Shown piece by piece: positions 48,640 through 60,548 of a DNA stretch of 64,000 nucleotides. The notes beneath the pieces are model-generated. The model had not been told where the DNA came from. It did no database searches and saw only the letters and a list, made by a program, of their open reading frames with translations. The translations under genes and the position numbers were made by a program. Position 1 is the stretch's first letter; each line of letters begins with the position of its first letter. The stretch lies in the NCBI RefSeq assembly GCF_002288925.2, contig NW_022098023.1, positions 30,569,088 to 30,633,087 on the forward strand, given 5' to 3'. Source of the stretch: Delphinapterus leucas (Eukaryota; Chordata; Mammalia; Artiodactyla; Monodontidae).

Positions 48640-48887
48640 CGGTCCGGGAAGATCCCACATGCCGTGGAGCGGCTGGGCCCATGAGCCATGGCCGCTGAGC
48701 CTGCGCGTCCGGAGCCTGTGCTCCGCAACGGGAGAGGCCACAACAGTGAGAGGCCCATGCACTGGGGAAAAAAAAAAAAAAAAAAAAGATTCCCATTATA
48801 GCCACTGTTTCTTATTTCATGTTCACGGTCCCTTATCTGCAATTACGAAATCCTGAGGCTCTGAAAACCAAAAGTTGTTTTTTTAAA

Positions 48888-49132
48888 ATTTTGGGGTATA
48901 ATTGATTTACAATGTTGTGCCAGTTTCAGGTGTACAGCAAAGTGAATCTGTTATACGAACATCTATCCACTCTTTTCCAGATTCCCCACCCACATAGGCC
49001 TTTACAGAGCATTGAGTAGAGTTCTCTGTGCTATACGGTAGGTCCCTATCAGTTATCCATTTTATATGTAGTAGTGTGTATGTGTCAATCCCAATCTTCC
49101 AATTTACCCCTCCCCTCACCCCCCGGCAACCG
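48888..49132 (-). mobile_element. 5'-truncated L1, antisense
   Basis: Antisense L1 3'UTR (ggggtataattgatttacaa, ttctctgtgctatacggtag) flanked by a perfect 16-bp duplication, aagttgtttttttaaa, at 48872-48887 and 49133-49148. Confidence 0.9.
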
Positions 49133-49148
49133 AAGTTGTTTTTTTAAA

Positions 49149-50404
49149 TAACTCATGTGATAGCAAAACCGTCCCTGAGCTTAAGTGAGGTGCTATATAG
49201 CATTTATTCATCCCTAGAACATTCATTTTGTTGCTTGAAGAAGCGTTTATGTGTTGGTCAAGGAGTGCTGCTTTATACCTTACTATGGAAAACTCTTATT
49301 ACCACCTTTTTAAAACTTGAAACATTCTGAATTCCCAAACATATCTGGTCCCAGGAGTTTTGGATGAGGGGATGCGGGCCTGTACTGGTCTCAGAGTCCT
49401 GCCCAGTGCAAAGAAGATGGAAAGAAGAGGTTATAATGGCTGTGAGAGTGGAGACAGCATGATCATTTGCAAATGATGCCATGTGTTAACTGGAAAACTC
49501 ATGAGAATCAACTGAAAAGCCATTAGATATAAGTGAGATGGCTAAACCCAAAGTAAACAGCTATGTCAAAAGTCCAGCCCTTTACTAGCTTCTGAGACTA
49601 ATCTTATAATTAGGGTTTAAGGAACCTAACCTAGTTCATTAGTTTAAATGACTGAGATCAAATTTGTACTCCATATTGAATAGCTGGGTTCCTGTCCTTC
49701 CTTGTGACCAACATCCCACTTTTCCTTCCAGTTTCTCCAAGATCCCCAGGATGGCAGCTCTATGATGAGAGAGCCACAGCCTGCTTGGCAAGCTCTTTAG
49801 TCCTGCCTGAGTATCTAGATCTCTTTTCGGGTGTTCCCTGGACCTGCTGGGATCCCAAGCTTCCGGCGGGCTTGATTCTGCACGCCCCCCCCCCACCGCG
49901 GTTGCCCCTGCTCCTGCCTCCAGCCCTTGTTGTCTCTAGAATGCTGCCCCTTGCATGATTATGGATGCCAACTTTGGCCTTTTTCAGAAATGATATTCAG
50001 ATAGCTTTGTTGTGACTTTACCTAGAGTGATTGTGCAACACATCACATAAACAACCTCAAAGATCACAGAAACAGAACAGCGCAGCTGTGCCTCCACACG
50101 CCCAGAGAAGCTGTTGAGTTTTGGTGACATTTTAAATCTGAACAGTGACTAATGATGCACCTGAGATATAAACTCTGAATCATACAAAACCATTAATTGT
50201 CTCTGTCCCAGGTAAAGGTCAAGCAGTGGGAACTCTTTCATATGGTACACATTTGAGCTTCACATATGAGCAGGGTTACAGAAGGAATCTGTTTGGAGAG
50301 GCCAATGTCTGTCTTCTGAAATATTCTTTTCTTCCCTCTTCCTCCCTCCCCTCCCTCCCTTCCTTCCCTGTCTTTTTTCCATGTGTCATTCATTTGTCAG
50401 TTTT
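49149..50404. other. anonymous DNA with a pyrimidine-rich tract
   Basis: A CCTT-type tract lies at 50331-50372 and a short C-run at about 49886-49895. No gene is recognised. Confidence 0.45.
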
Positions 50405-50530
50405 CTCATCTGAAAAATGGAGATAATACTAGTATCTTCCTTGTAGAGTTGTTGCAAAGATTGCATGAGTTGGTATATACTTAAAGCCCTTGAGTGCCTG
50501 GCCCCAGGTAAAAGTTTTTAAAGTGTCTGT
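50405..50530 (+). mobile_element. MIR fragment, sense
   Basis: tcatctgaaaaatggagata, then gttgttgcaaagattgcatg and ttgagtgcctggcccc. Confidence 0.75.
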
Positions 50531-50539
50531 GATTATTGT

Positions 50540-50612
50540 TGATACCAACTCTATGTCAGGCTCTGTTCTAGGGGCTGTGGATACAAAGATGAAAAGCACC
50601 GCTCTGTTCTTC
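50540..50612 (-). mobile_element. L2 3'-end fragment, antisense
   Basis: tatgtcaggctctgttctag and ggatacaaagatgaaaag are typical of the antisense L2 3' end. Confidence 0.6.
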
Positions 50613-50694
50613 AGTATCTCCAGTATTTGTAGATACTTTGTATTTGCAGGATGTGCTTTTCTGAAGCATGGACTCTGGCATGAGTGGTCTGGAT

Positions 50695-50890
50695 AGGAGA
50701 GCTAGCTCCATCCTGTCACGCATTAACTATATGACCTTGGGCAAGTTAGTCTCTCTAAATCTTAGTTTCCCCCAATGAAGATAACTGTAATAATAATAAT
50801 TTCTATCTCCTAGATTTGTTGTGAGTAATACGGGACCGAAGACAGTAAAGCACTTGGATGACAGAGTATGCAGAGTAAATGATCAATACT
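50695..50890 (+). mobile_element. MIR SINE, sense
   Basis: atatgaccttgggcaagtta and ctctaaatcttagtttccc are the MIR core, followed by the tail region. Confidence 0.8.
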
Positions 50891-51134
50891 GAGTGCCTTT
50901 ATTTTCAGGTGCTACTGATTCTAAGTCCTGAGACGGTCCTTGATAGGACTTTACCTTACGATTCTCATCCTTATGGATAGGATGGGAAAACGATGGGGTC
51001 TGTTGTGCTGCTCGGGATCTGCTATTCGGAAAGTTTTTTAATTTGAATACTTCTTCCCTAATATGTTGGCTAAGTCCAGACAGCTGAGGGACCATATGGA
51101 GGAGACAGGGACTCTCCAGGGATACTGCCTGATT

Positions 51135-51340
51135 TCAAATCTCAACTTATGCAATGTCTGATTCTGTGACTTGGGTATCTACTTAACCTCTCAAATTCTG
51201 TTTTGCCATCTGTAGCATGGGTGTAATAATAACCAGTAACTCATAGTTATGGTGAAAGTCAACTAAGATAATCTAAGTAAGGAAGTGAGTATAGCAAACA
51301 TGCCTGGCATGTAGTAAGTGTTCTATTAAATTGGCAGTTA
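51135..51340 (+). mobile_element. MIR SINE, sense
   Basis: tgattctgtgacttgggtat, tttgccatctgtagcatggg and atgcctggcatgtagtaag follow the MIR order. Confidence 0.75.
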
Positions 51341-51849
51341 TTATTGTCGTCATGTTTGAGTAGTTTTTGATTCTTTGCTTGGAAAAGAGCTTGCATAGCT
51401 GGGGCTCTGAGCCTCTCCTCACTCTAGTTTTATTTTTACTCCCAGGATTATTTATTTTAATTTTTAATTCCTTTTTTATTCTTATTTCAAGAGTATACAT
51501 GTTCATCACTGGGAGAAATATCAAAAAAATTCTGTTTTGTGTTTGCTAATCCTCTACCCTTAGGCAGAGTGGGCGTCACAGTGGGCTGGACTGCTGGACC
51601 TACAGTCCAGTCACAGGATGGCTGGACCCGACCATTTTAATTACTGGCTGGCATTCAGGATCATAGGAAATGGTCACCAGAAATCATTTGTTATCTCCAG
51701 CACACGTGTAGGCTGGTACTTTCTCTGTTGAGATTGTATTTTTTAAAATGTTTTAGGGGGAAAGTCAGATTCAGTGCTGTAATGTCATCCTTGAGAGTGG
51801 GTATATACTGTCTGTTACTATCTTTGTTTCTAGTGTGAGTCCCCACTGA

Positions 51850-52020
51850 GCAACAGGTGATACTGTCAATAGCTACCATTTATTAAGCAACAGGCCCCTC
51901 ATGCATCATCTCATTTATTCCAAATGGTCAAAATAGGTATTAGTGAAATAGATATTAGTTTCCCCTTTTAGCCTTGAGAAAGCTAGCCCTGGATTAAAAA
52001 TCATATAACTAGGATTAAAA
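51850..52020 (-). mobile_element. MIR fragment, antisense, decayed
   Basis: aatagctaccatttattaag and aaaatcatataactagg resemble antisense MIR. Confidence 0.55.
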
Positions 52021-52034
52021 CCAGACTCAATATG

Positions 52035-53355
52035 ACTTCAAAGTTTTTCAGCTGTGTCCCCAAAGCTAGAGCTGATTTAAACAAATAAAAAAAGAAGAAA
52101 CTTTCAACAATAATCTTTACTAAAGGGAAAACTTCATAAATTCTTCTAGGGACACAAATTGAATAAAAACATAAAAATACCAGCAGCCTAAGTATATTTT
52201 TCCCAGCCTCCCGTACACATTCCAACATACCCATGAAGTACTGATATTTTACAATCTAATACAGTCACTTGGTTCATAAAACTTTGACCTCATTTAAGTT
52301 GTCAGGTAGAAGAAACTCACGATAAACAGACAAGAGCAATCAAAAATTGCATATAAAATTTTAGAAACACCTGAATACAAATCACTATCTAAATGCAGGG
52401 TTCTCTTATCATTTTGTATAAGAAACACAACCTTAGACCCTCCTGGCATTGCAGTAATAATGAAGGGAAGCCCTTTTTCTCAAAATGATTAAAGCATTTA
52501 ACACACAAAGCGAGCACAGAGGAGAAAGTCTTGTCTTCACTATACTGTGTTGTGCAACATAATGAATATAATCTCTCTTAGGTTCTACTAAACACCCAAG
52601 CTGTTTAATTTACATTATTCTATTCATTTGAATTCACCTTGGATTTAGTAAAGGGAAAAAAAAACCCCCAAAACCTCACAATAAATGAGAAGGTGTAGTT
52701 AACAAGATACTTTAATGGATCTTAATAAAATTCAGGTGGGGTGAAGGTGAAAATCAACTCACCCTGAAGTCACATCGGTTGGTGGCCAAACATGTTGCAG
52801 GATGAGAGCAAGTATATTCATTATTCGAAGATAATAATTAAAATTACTGTCTGCCGTGCCCTTCAGCTTAAGTTATGATCATGCAATATCTCACAATTTT
52901 TGCTTCATATTGAAAGCATTTTATAAAAAGGAAAATAGCCCATAAAGTAGATTATAGTACTTGACATAACGCTTTGCATACAAGTTCTCAGTGAAGGTAG
53001 TTGACTGGCTGAAGGGAGCGGAACACTTTTCTTATTTATAATCTCATCATACGTTAGACCTTGTGGATATCTTGGCATCTCTTTACTTATATATCATTTA
53101 CAGTTTGAACATTCTCAAGTGATACTGGGGGCTGGGATATACGAACTTGCAACATTTTGCTGAAAATTGTTTTCAAAATGGTTTCCTTTTAGTAAAAATA
53201 AAGCGTCACTATTTTAGCAAAATGTAGCAAATGGAAGAAAATTTAAGTTTTGCAGCTCTATCATCAGAGAATAAGTATTGTGTTCACCAATGTTTTTATG
53301 TGTGCGTATATCTAAAATGAGAATAAATTAGATTTTGTCAATCTTTTTTTTTTTT
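52035..53355. other. anonymous AT-rich DNA
   Basis: No gene or named repeat. A T-run lies at about 53345-53359. Confidence 0.4.
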
Positions 53356-53362
53356 TTTAATC

Positions 53363-53462
53363 AAAGGTCAGGGACTGTGTCTTTGTCACTGTTGAGGTCT
53401 CAGCACCTAGCACAGTGTCTGGAACATAATGAGTGCTCAATAAACGTTTGCTGAATAAATAC
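53363..53462 (+). mobile_element. L2 3'-end fragment, sense
   Basis: ggtcagggactgtgtctttg, agcacctagcacagtgtctg and gagtgctcaataaacgtttg form the standard L2 3' end. Confidence 0.8.
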
Positions 53463-53489
53463 GTATTTTGTTAAAAAATTTCCATTTCA

Positions 53490-53720
53490 TTACATATTAT
53501 TTTAAAGTATCATTTTAATGACTGTGTAATATTCCATTCTGTGGAGGTATTATAATTTATTTAGCTGAATTCCTTTGATATTACTGATTTTTCACCATTT
53601 TAAGTGGGAATAACATTCTTATAGCAAAAATCTTTTCTTAAAAGTCCGCTTTGATTTACCTGGAATTGTCATTGCAAAGAGTAAGCAAAATTTTTATGTT
53701 GATATCTATTATCAAAAAAG
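53490..53720 (-). mobile_element. old L1 3'UTR fragment, antisense
   Basis: gactgtgtaatattccattc and the following phrases match antisense old L1 3'UTR. Confidence 0.6.
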
Positions 53721-53779
53721 TCACCAAACATATTTAACTATTTTACTCTGGCATATATAAAGGCATGAGTGACATTTCC

Positions 53780-54440
53780 CACACTTTTGTTACTTGCAGG
53801 TCTTTGAGGACAAATATGGAGAAAAATTTAGCTAGTAAGTAAGCCTAATTTACCAGCATTTATTCCTTAATGAGCTTTTAATTTTTTCAACTATACATGC
53901 TATGAAATGAATTAAATCCTCAGATTTGGAAATTGCAAAAGCTATTGGAATGAGCACCTTTTAAATGGCAATCCTCAGTGTTATCTAGTGTCTTAAAAGA
54001 CCGCTCTTTAGGCAGTGAGAGCTCAACCCTCTTGTCAATTAGGGTGAATGAAATTGCAGTAGATGAATGCATTTTATTGGATAGAGCAGATCAGTAATTC
54101 ATCCTAAATCTCATTTTTGAAAGTAAATACAGCTGGAGCAATAATGTACTTCCCAGAGGTGTCAGGTTAGGAAGGATTTAACACTTCCCAATAAACTATA
54201 AATAAACAGGATCATTTTGAAGAGCTATTGCATACTCATTAGTGTTGAAGAAGGAATTTGTAAATAAAATAGCCATCAACCAGCAATTGTGGTGATACTA
54301 ACATTTCAGAATTCTTCATTATCAGAGAGGGAGAAAATACATGATCAAGAAATGTAGATGAAGAGATTTTCCAATTAATTTTTCACACCAAGAGGACGTA
54401 ATTAATCCTCTTGAATATAACCCTTTAAGTGTATGAAATA
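53780..54440. other. repeat-free AT-rich block, possible conserved noncoding element
   Basis: This stretch has no repeat or simple-sequence signature that I recognise and no frame. It has several TAATTA/ATTAAT-type motifs (near 54371 and 54402). That is the look of a conserved noncoding element, but conservation cannot be judged from one sequence. Confidence 0.2.
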
Positions 54441-54822
54441 AAAGAGTGCTCCTTGTATGGTCCGAGCACTGCAAAAAGTCCACAAACTCCTTGAAAGTAA
54501 TTTTCTTGAGCTGTCAAGTTGGAAATAAAATGGTACTAAACAATTTAATTTTAAGAAGCATGAAAAAGACAAAGCCACAAAAATTTAGTAAAAAGTTATA
54601 TGATAGTGCATTTAAACAGTATTCAGAAAAAAAAAAAACTTATGGAACAGAGAACGCCAACCATGATACATTCTCAGAAACAGTAGGAACAAACTCAGAG
54701 AACAGAGATCATATTCACAAACTCCTGAGAGTGATGTCCAGTATACCTAAGGAAAATCACTTTTCAAAATGCCTGAGGAAGCAACTTACTATAAAATTAT
54801 TGATACATGTATATGAATATTG

Positions 54823-55357
54823 TGATGATTAATTTTTTGTATCAGCTTGACTCTGTTAAAGGATGCCCAGATAGCTTGTAAAACATTTTTTTCTGGGTGC
54901 GTCTGTGAGGTCATCTCTGGAAGAGATTAGCATTTGAATTGGTAGACTGAATAAAGATTACCCTCCCCAGTGTGGGTGGGCATCATTCAATCTGTCAAGG
55001 GTCTGAATAAGAAAAAGGTGGAGGAAGGGCAAATTTGTTCTCTCTGCTTGAGCTGAGATAGCCATCTTCTCCTGCCCTTAGACATCAGTGCTCCTGGTTT
55101 TCAGGCTTTCAGACTCAGACAGGGATTTATACCATGAGCCCTGCCCCCTCCACCCTTACCCCGTTCTCAGGCCTCAGACTCGGGCTAAATTATGTTGATA
55201 CTACCGGCATTCCTGGTTTTCCAACTTGCATAAAACAGACTGTGGGATTTCTCAGTCTCCATAATCACATGAGCCAATTCCTGTAATAGATATCCTCTTA
55301 AACATATCTCTGTATATCCTGTTGGTTCTGTTTCTCCAGAGAACTCTAACTAATACA
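54823..55357 (+). mobile_element. ancient LTR-like repeat, sense
   Basis: The start gatgattaattttttgtatc, then tttctgggtgcgtctgtgag, and the end ttggttctgtttctccagag followed by aactctaactaatacaa, are the edges of a familiar old mammalian repeat. I cannot fix its name. Confidence 0.6.
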
Positions 55358-55799
55358 AATATAAAAGTTTTCCTTTTATGTGTTTCTCGCAAGAACAGAG
55401 AAAAAAGATAGCAATGTTGGAAAAAGTCTACCAATTTTCTGCTACTTCCTTAGCTGTCTACATGCTAATTTGTTGTCCGTGTCTTTTAACTCAGCTGTTA
55501 TCAAATAGGCCTGTAGACATGATTCACACATGGTGGTAATTAGAATTTAGGAGCAGAATATGGGTTATCTTGCAAGTTGTTGTAAGGAACCAGAGGATTG
55601 CTATTCTAGATTCCTTTTCTCTTCTGCCCACTTCCACCTTATTCTGATTTTAGAAAATTATTTTGGAGTTTTGGTGTAGTTATGCTTTTTTCTTGTCATG
55701 TCTGTGAGGAAATTCCAAAAGTTGAGTTTTCTAGAGGGAAAAATCTCTTTGAGGAGGGATTTTGTTTTGTACAAACTAAGAGCATCTCAAAGATCTAAT

Positions 55800-56520
55800 A
55801 ATTTTACCCTTCATTTATTTATTAATTTATTCAACAGATATTTATTGAGTGCTGTTTGCTATGTTATACACAGAAGATACGCATCTTACATTCACGGAGC
55901 TCTCGTTTTAGTTGGAAAGCTAAAAATGAAAGCATGCAAGACTAAACCAGCTAACATGAGATATTTATAACGTGTGATATGTGATATGAAGGACAAAAAC
56001 AATGGCCTGAGATTAAGAAGGGACAAGTCTACTTTTTATAGGGTGGTCAAGGAAGTCTTCCCCAGGGAAGTGATATTTAAGTTGAGAACTGAAGGATGAG
56101 AAGGACTTAGTCCAAAGAGTGGATAAAGAGTGTCTCATGTAGAAAATGAGTGTATACAAAAGCCATGAGGCGGCCAAGAGCCAGTTGTGTTTGCAAACCT
56201 CACAGAAAACCAGCGTGGATGGGATCATGAGTGGGTAAGAGAAAGGGTTTGAGTGAAGCTGCTGAGGTTGTCAAGACCAGAGCATGCAGGATCTGCGAGC
56301 CATGAGAAGTTCAACTTTCATCCCAAATATAATCCCTTAAAGATTTAATCAGAAGTGTGATCTGATTTGATCAAAAGTGTGATTTGATCTGATGATCTTG
56401 ATCAAATCTGATTTATATTTTAAGAAGATGATTCTGGACACTGAGTATAGAATATAGTGAAAACAAAGAAGAGTGGAAGCAGAAACATTGTCAAGAGTTG
56501 TAGAAGTTTTGACTAGAAGA
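55800..56520 (-). mobile_element. L2 element, antisense
   Basis: tatttattgagtgctgtttg at the start, then ggaagtcttccccagggaag and gatatttaagttgagaactg, are antisense L2. A longer and more continuous copy than the other L2 pieces here. Confidence 0.65.
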
Positions 56521-56741
56521 TGATAATAGAGAAAATGGAGGGAAGTGGGTTTATTTGAGATTTGCTTGATAACATCAAATTCATCATGGGTAATAAATTG
56601 TATATAAGGGTTGAGAGCAAATGCAGAATTAAGAACTAAAACTTCAGCTTGTGCATCAGGGTAAATGGTGACACCATTTTACTGAACTGTAGCTGATTGT
56701 AAGGGCATATTGCAGCCTATGGATTAGACAACAAAACAAGG

Positions 56742-56905
56742 TTTTCTCAAATTGCCCTGGTGATAAGAGTCACTTGGGGTGCTTGTTAAAAATAGCCTCA
56801 TCCTAGGTTCACTAAAGTGGAATCTCTCAGTGACAGGCTGAGGAGGCCTTAGTTTTGACAAGCACCATGGATGATTTCCTTATCACCAGGGAAGTTGGGG
56901 AAATA
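56742..56905. mobile_element. MER5/MER20-like hAT element
   Basis: tctcaaattgccctggtgat and attagtgtgc-type phrasing, with gggtgcttgttaaaaatagc inside; the ends form a loose inverted repeat (gccctggtgataag against cttatcaccagggaa). Confidence 0.55.
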
Positions 56906-57239
56906 TCCTGCTAGAGAAAAGAACCTCCATCAAGACGGTTCCTGTGTGATACAGGGTAGAACTGCAGGACGGGGAAAGAGGAGGCTTGAGTGCAAGGAAG
57001 AGGAGATTAAAAGGCCATTGGGCTTCCACTGATGAAACTAAGGACTCTAATCAAAGTACCTAACATGATACCTGGCACAGTAGAAGAATCAAAATTTTGT
57101 GTGCTACATTCACATGTGCAAAGAAAACACCTTTATTTTTCATAATTAATCTAATCTTCCTCATGGAGGTAGTTATGGAGTAATGGAGAAAAAATATTTA
57201 GTCAAATCCAGTAAACCTAATCTGATTTGTTAATTTTAA

Positions 57240-58060
57240 AAAATCTCACTATCTCATCAAAAACAAAACATTCCAGCCTTCAGTATTTTCTCTTTCTTCC
57301 TCTGCACCTTTCCAAGTGGGTATCTGACTGGGAAGGAGAGGTACATGCAACTTGTACCATCCTCTGACTTTTCTGTCCTCTGCAGAGATGGCCTTTGTTT
57401 GATGCTGAAGTCTGTAACTAGGAAACTCCTTTGTTCCTTAGGTATCAAAGCAAGGGCATCAATCCTACTGGCTAAGCCCCACTCAGCTTTGAGGTCTGAC
57501 TTTGACTCCTCCCAGCAGACTGAGGCTTCAGGATCTTCTTGCCACAATATGATCTGGTAAACTAGTCTTGTAAACTCCTTTCTGCATTGCTTGAGAGTGC
57601 ATGTAGGAAGTTTTGGGTCCCTTCCAGTGAGCACCAAAGGAGGCTCTGGGATCCTGCCCTGCCCACACTTGCCACTCCACCAATATTCCTCCTCTACAGC
57701 CATCCTGGGAATGATTTCAATCTACAGTGCGCTCTCCTTTCAGAACCCCACATGCGAGGTCCAGCCAAAGCCTCTCCTACTTCTCTTTTGCCCCTTAGCC
57801 TATCCAGTACTCTTCCCTGTTCCCAGCCTTTGGCCCAGAGAGGGAAGGTCAAGACACACAAATATCATCTGCACCTCCTCCTTTGACTCTTCTCTTCCCC
57901 TCTGCACTTCAGTGGGGACCAGAAGGGATGGGCTTCCCTCATGTGATCCTTTTCTTCCAAGGGCTTTCCCACATCATATCTTTTCTTTCCCAGATGTGAC
58001 ATCTACCCTCCTCGCTTTCCCTTCCCTAGGTCTACAGTGAGGAATGACCACTAGGGACGA
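57240..58060. other. CT-rich, repeat-poor block with overlapping open frames on both strands
   Basis: Frames of 148 codons (57257-57703, minus) and 149 codons (57591-58040, plus) overlap in a pyrimidine-rich stretch. Neither product has a motif I recognise. CT-rich DNA lacks many stop codons by composition, so both are likely chance frames. I know no repeat matching this block. Confidence 0.3.
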
Positions 58061-58419
58061 GATTTATGGCAGACTAACAAATAACATATTGTTTTAAAAT
58101 TTCTCATACACCCTCTGAGAACATTGTGATATGTTTATTGCTTTTGTTATTCCTGATCCAAATTCAAGTATTATTAGTAATCTTTCAAATGCATATTTCT
58201 TTTCCTGAATCACATGGAAGGGTTGCACTAGGGATTGCTTTCCAATCCAAACATAGTGTGGATGAACAGGAACTCAAGAAACATGGTAGGTGTACCAGCT
58301 TTGAGGAAAAGAAAAGCAATGTGACTCTTGTGAAGCAGCGAGAAGGAAGAAATGGGACCCAGCTTGGGAGGAGGTCATATGACAGACTTGGGAGGCAGGG
58401 AGCAGGTAGAGTTTAGATA

Positions 58420-58620
58420 CATAGGATGTTAGGGTTGGAAGAGACACTAGAGATAGACTAATGTTGCAACTTTACAGATGTTTAAACAATGCCCAGTAGT
58501 ACATGGTGGCATGTGTGGATTATACTGCTAGTGAGAGACAGGCTTGGGACTTGAGGTCGCATCCCTGGAGAGTCTGCTTCCCAATCCAGAGCAGATCCTC
58601 AGCACACCATATTTAACTGC
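58420..58620 (-). mobile_element. MIR-like fragment, antisense, decayed
   Basis: tgcaactttacagatgttta and the following text resemble antisense MIR. Confidence 0.45.
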
Positions 58621-59626
58621 AACTTCAACCCAAGGATTGCATTTGAATAAAATTCATCTAGTAGTATTAATTCATTTCATTCCTTGTATTAGTTAATTCT
58701 GTAACAGATAAACTTTGACACAGGCCAGTGTGCGTTTTAGACAGTTTCCTCCTGTCTTCTGCCTCTGCCATCCTGCATGGCAGAGGTTCCAAAGCTTTTT
58801 CAGTTCACAGCATCCTCATTGTCCCAGTAATTTTTTCAGAGGGCTCCTCAGCCAAAAGAAATATCCAACAGTGTTGTTCCTTAAGCAGTTAGCCCCCAAA
58901 GCTTAATAAGTATTTATGTCCTAACAATCTACTAGCTGTTTGGAAAAAAAAAAAAAAATACACATAGACCTTCAAGATGGTGGAGGAGTAAGATGAGGAG
59001 ATCATCTTCCTCCCCAAAAATACATCAGAAATACATCTACATGTGGAACACTTCCTACAGAGCACCTACTGAACACTGGCAGAAGACCACAGACTTCCCA
59101 TAAACAGTGTGGCTGACAGGGTCTTGGTGCTCTGGCTGGGTGTTAGTCCTATGCCTCTGAGGTGGGAGAGCTGAGTTCAGGACATTGGTCCACCACAGAC
59201 CTCCCGGCTCCACATAATATCAAACAACGAAAGCTCTCCCAGAGATCTTCATCTCAATGCTAAGACGCAGCTCCACTCAACGACCAGCAAGCTAAAGTGC
59301 TACACACCCTATGCCAAACAATGAGCAAGACAGGAACACAACCCCACCCATCAGCAGAGAGGCTGCCTAAAATCATAATAAGGTCACAGACACCCCAAAA
59401 CACACCACCGGATGCAGTCCTGCCCACCAGAAAGACAAGATCCAGCCTTATCTACCAGAACACAGCCACCAGTCCCCTCCACCAGGACACCTACACAACC
59501 CACTGAACCAACCTTAACCACTGGGGGCAGACACCAAAAATAACAGGAATTATGAACTTGCAGCCTGTGAAAAGGAGACCCCAAACACAGTAGGTTAAGC
59601 AAAGTGAGAAGACAGAGAAACAGCAG

Positions 59627-60490
59627 ATGAAGGAGCAAGATACAAACCCACAAGACCAAACAAATGAAGAGGAACTAGGCAGTCTACCTGAAAAAGCATT
59701 CAGAATGATGAGAGTAAAGATGATCCAAAATCTTGGAAACAGAATGGAGAAAATACAAGAAACGTTTAACAAGGACCTAGAAGAACTAAAGAGCAAACAA
59801 ACAATGATGAACAACACAATAAATGAAATTAAAACTTCTCTAGAAGGAATCAGTAGTGGAATAACTGAGGCAGAAGAACGGATAAGTGACCAGGAAGATA
59901 AAATAGTGGAAATAACTACCGCAGAGCAGAATAAAGAAAAAAGAATGAAAAGAATTGAGGACAGTCTTTGAGACCTCTAGGACAAAATTAAATGCACCAA
60001 CATCCGAATTATAGGGATCCCAAAAGAAGAAGAGAGAAAGAAAGGGACTGAGAAAATATTTGAAGAGATTTTAGTTGAAAACTTCCCTAATATGGGAAAG
60101 GAAATAATTAAGTCCAGGAAGCGCAGAGATTCCCATACAAGATAAATCCAAGGAGAAACACACCAGGACACATATTAAGCAAACTATCAAAAATTAAATA
60201 CAAAGAAAAAATATTAAAAGCAGCAAGGGAAAAGCAAGAAATAACATACAAGGGAATCCCCATAAGGATAACTGCTGATGTTTCAGCAGAAACTCTGCAA
60301 GCCAAAAGGGAATAGCAGGACATATTTAAAGTGATGAAAGGGAAAAGCCTACAACCAAGATTACTCTACCCAGCAAGAATCTCATTCAGATTTGACAGAG
60401 AAATTAAAACCTTTACAGACAAGCAAAAGCTAAGAGAATTCATCAGCACCAAAACCAGCTTTACAACAAATGCTAAAGGAACTTCTCTAG
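59627..60490 (+). pseudogene. L1-C ORF1 remnant
   Basis: The ATG at 59627 opens a 114-codon piece that includes the Glu/Lys-rich coiled-coil region (EAEERISDQEDKIVEI). It stops at a TGA ending at 59971, where L1-B reads an arginine codon. A second stop, TAG, follows a few codons later where L1-B has a tryptophan codon. The C-terminal RNA-binding part survives in pieces to the TAG at 60488-60490. Confidence 0.85.
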
Positions 60491-60548
60491 GCAGGAAACA
60501 CAAGAGGAGGCAAAGACCTACAATAACAACCCCAAAACAATTAAGAAA

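Larger units (their letters stand above)
48573..48787 (+). mobile_element. CHR-type SINE (short form), sense, near-intact
   Basis: It starts ggggcttccctggtggcgc and ends in an A-run. Target duplication gattccca at 48565-48572 and 48788-48795. Both internal polymerase III boxes are recognisable, so it could be a transcription-competent copy. Confidence 0.93.

Noticed and set aside
48573..48645. tRNA gene suggested by the A and B boxes
   Set aside because: The boxes belong to the tRNA-derived head of a SINE; there is no cloverleaf and the element has a SINE body, A-tail and target duplication.
54446..54832. 128-codon Lys-rich frame
   Set aside because: It lies in A-rich DNA, has no recognisable motif and ends in an LTR-like repeat. 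Composition explains its length.
57257..57703. 148-codon minus-strand frame overlapping a 149-codon plus-strand frame
   Set aside because: Overlapping frames in a CT-rich stretch are expected by chance; no domain is recognisable in either.
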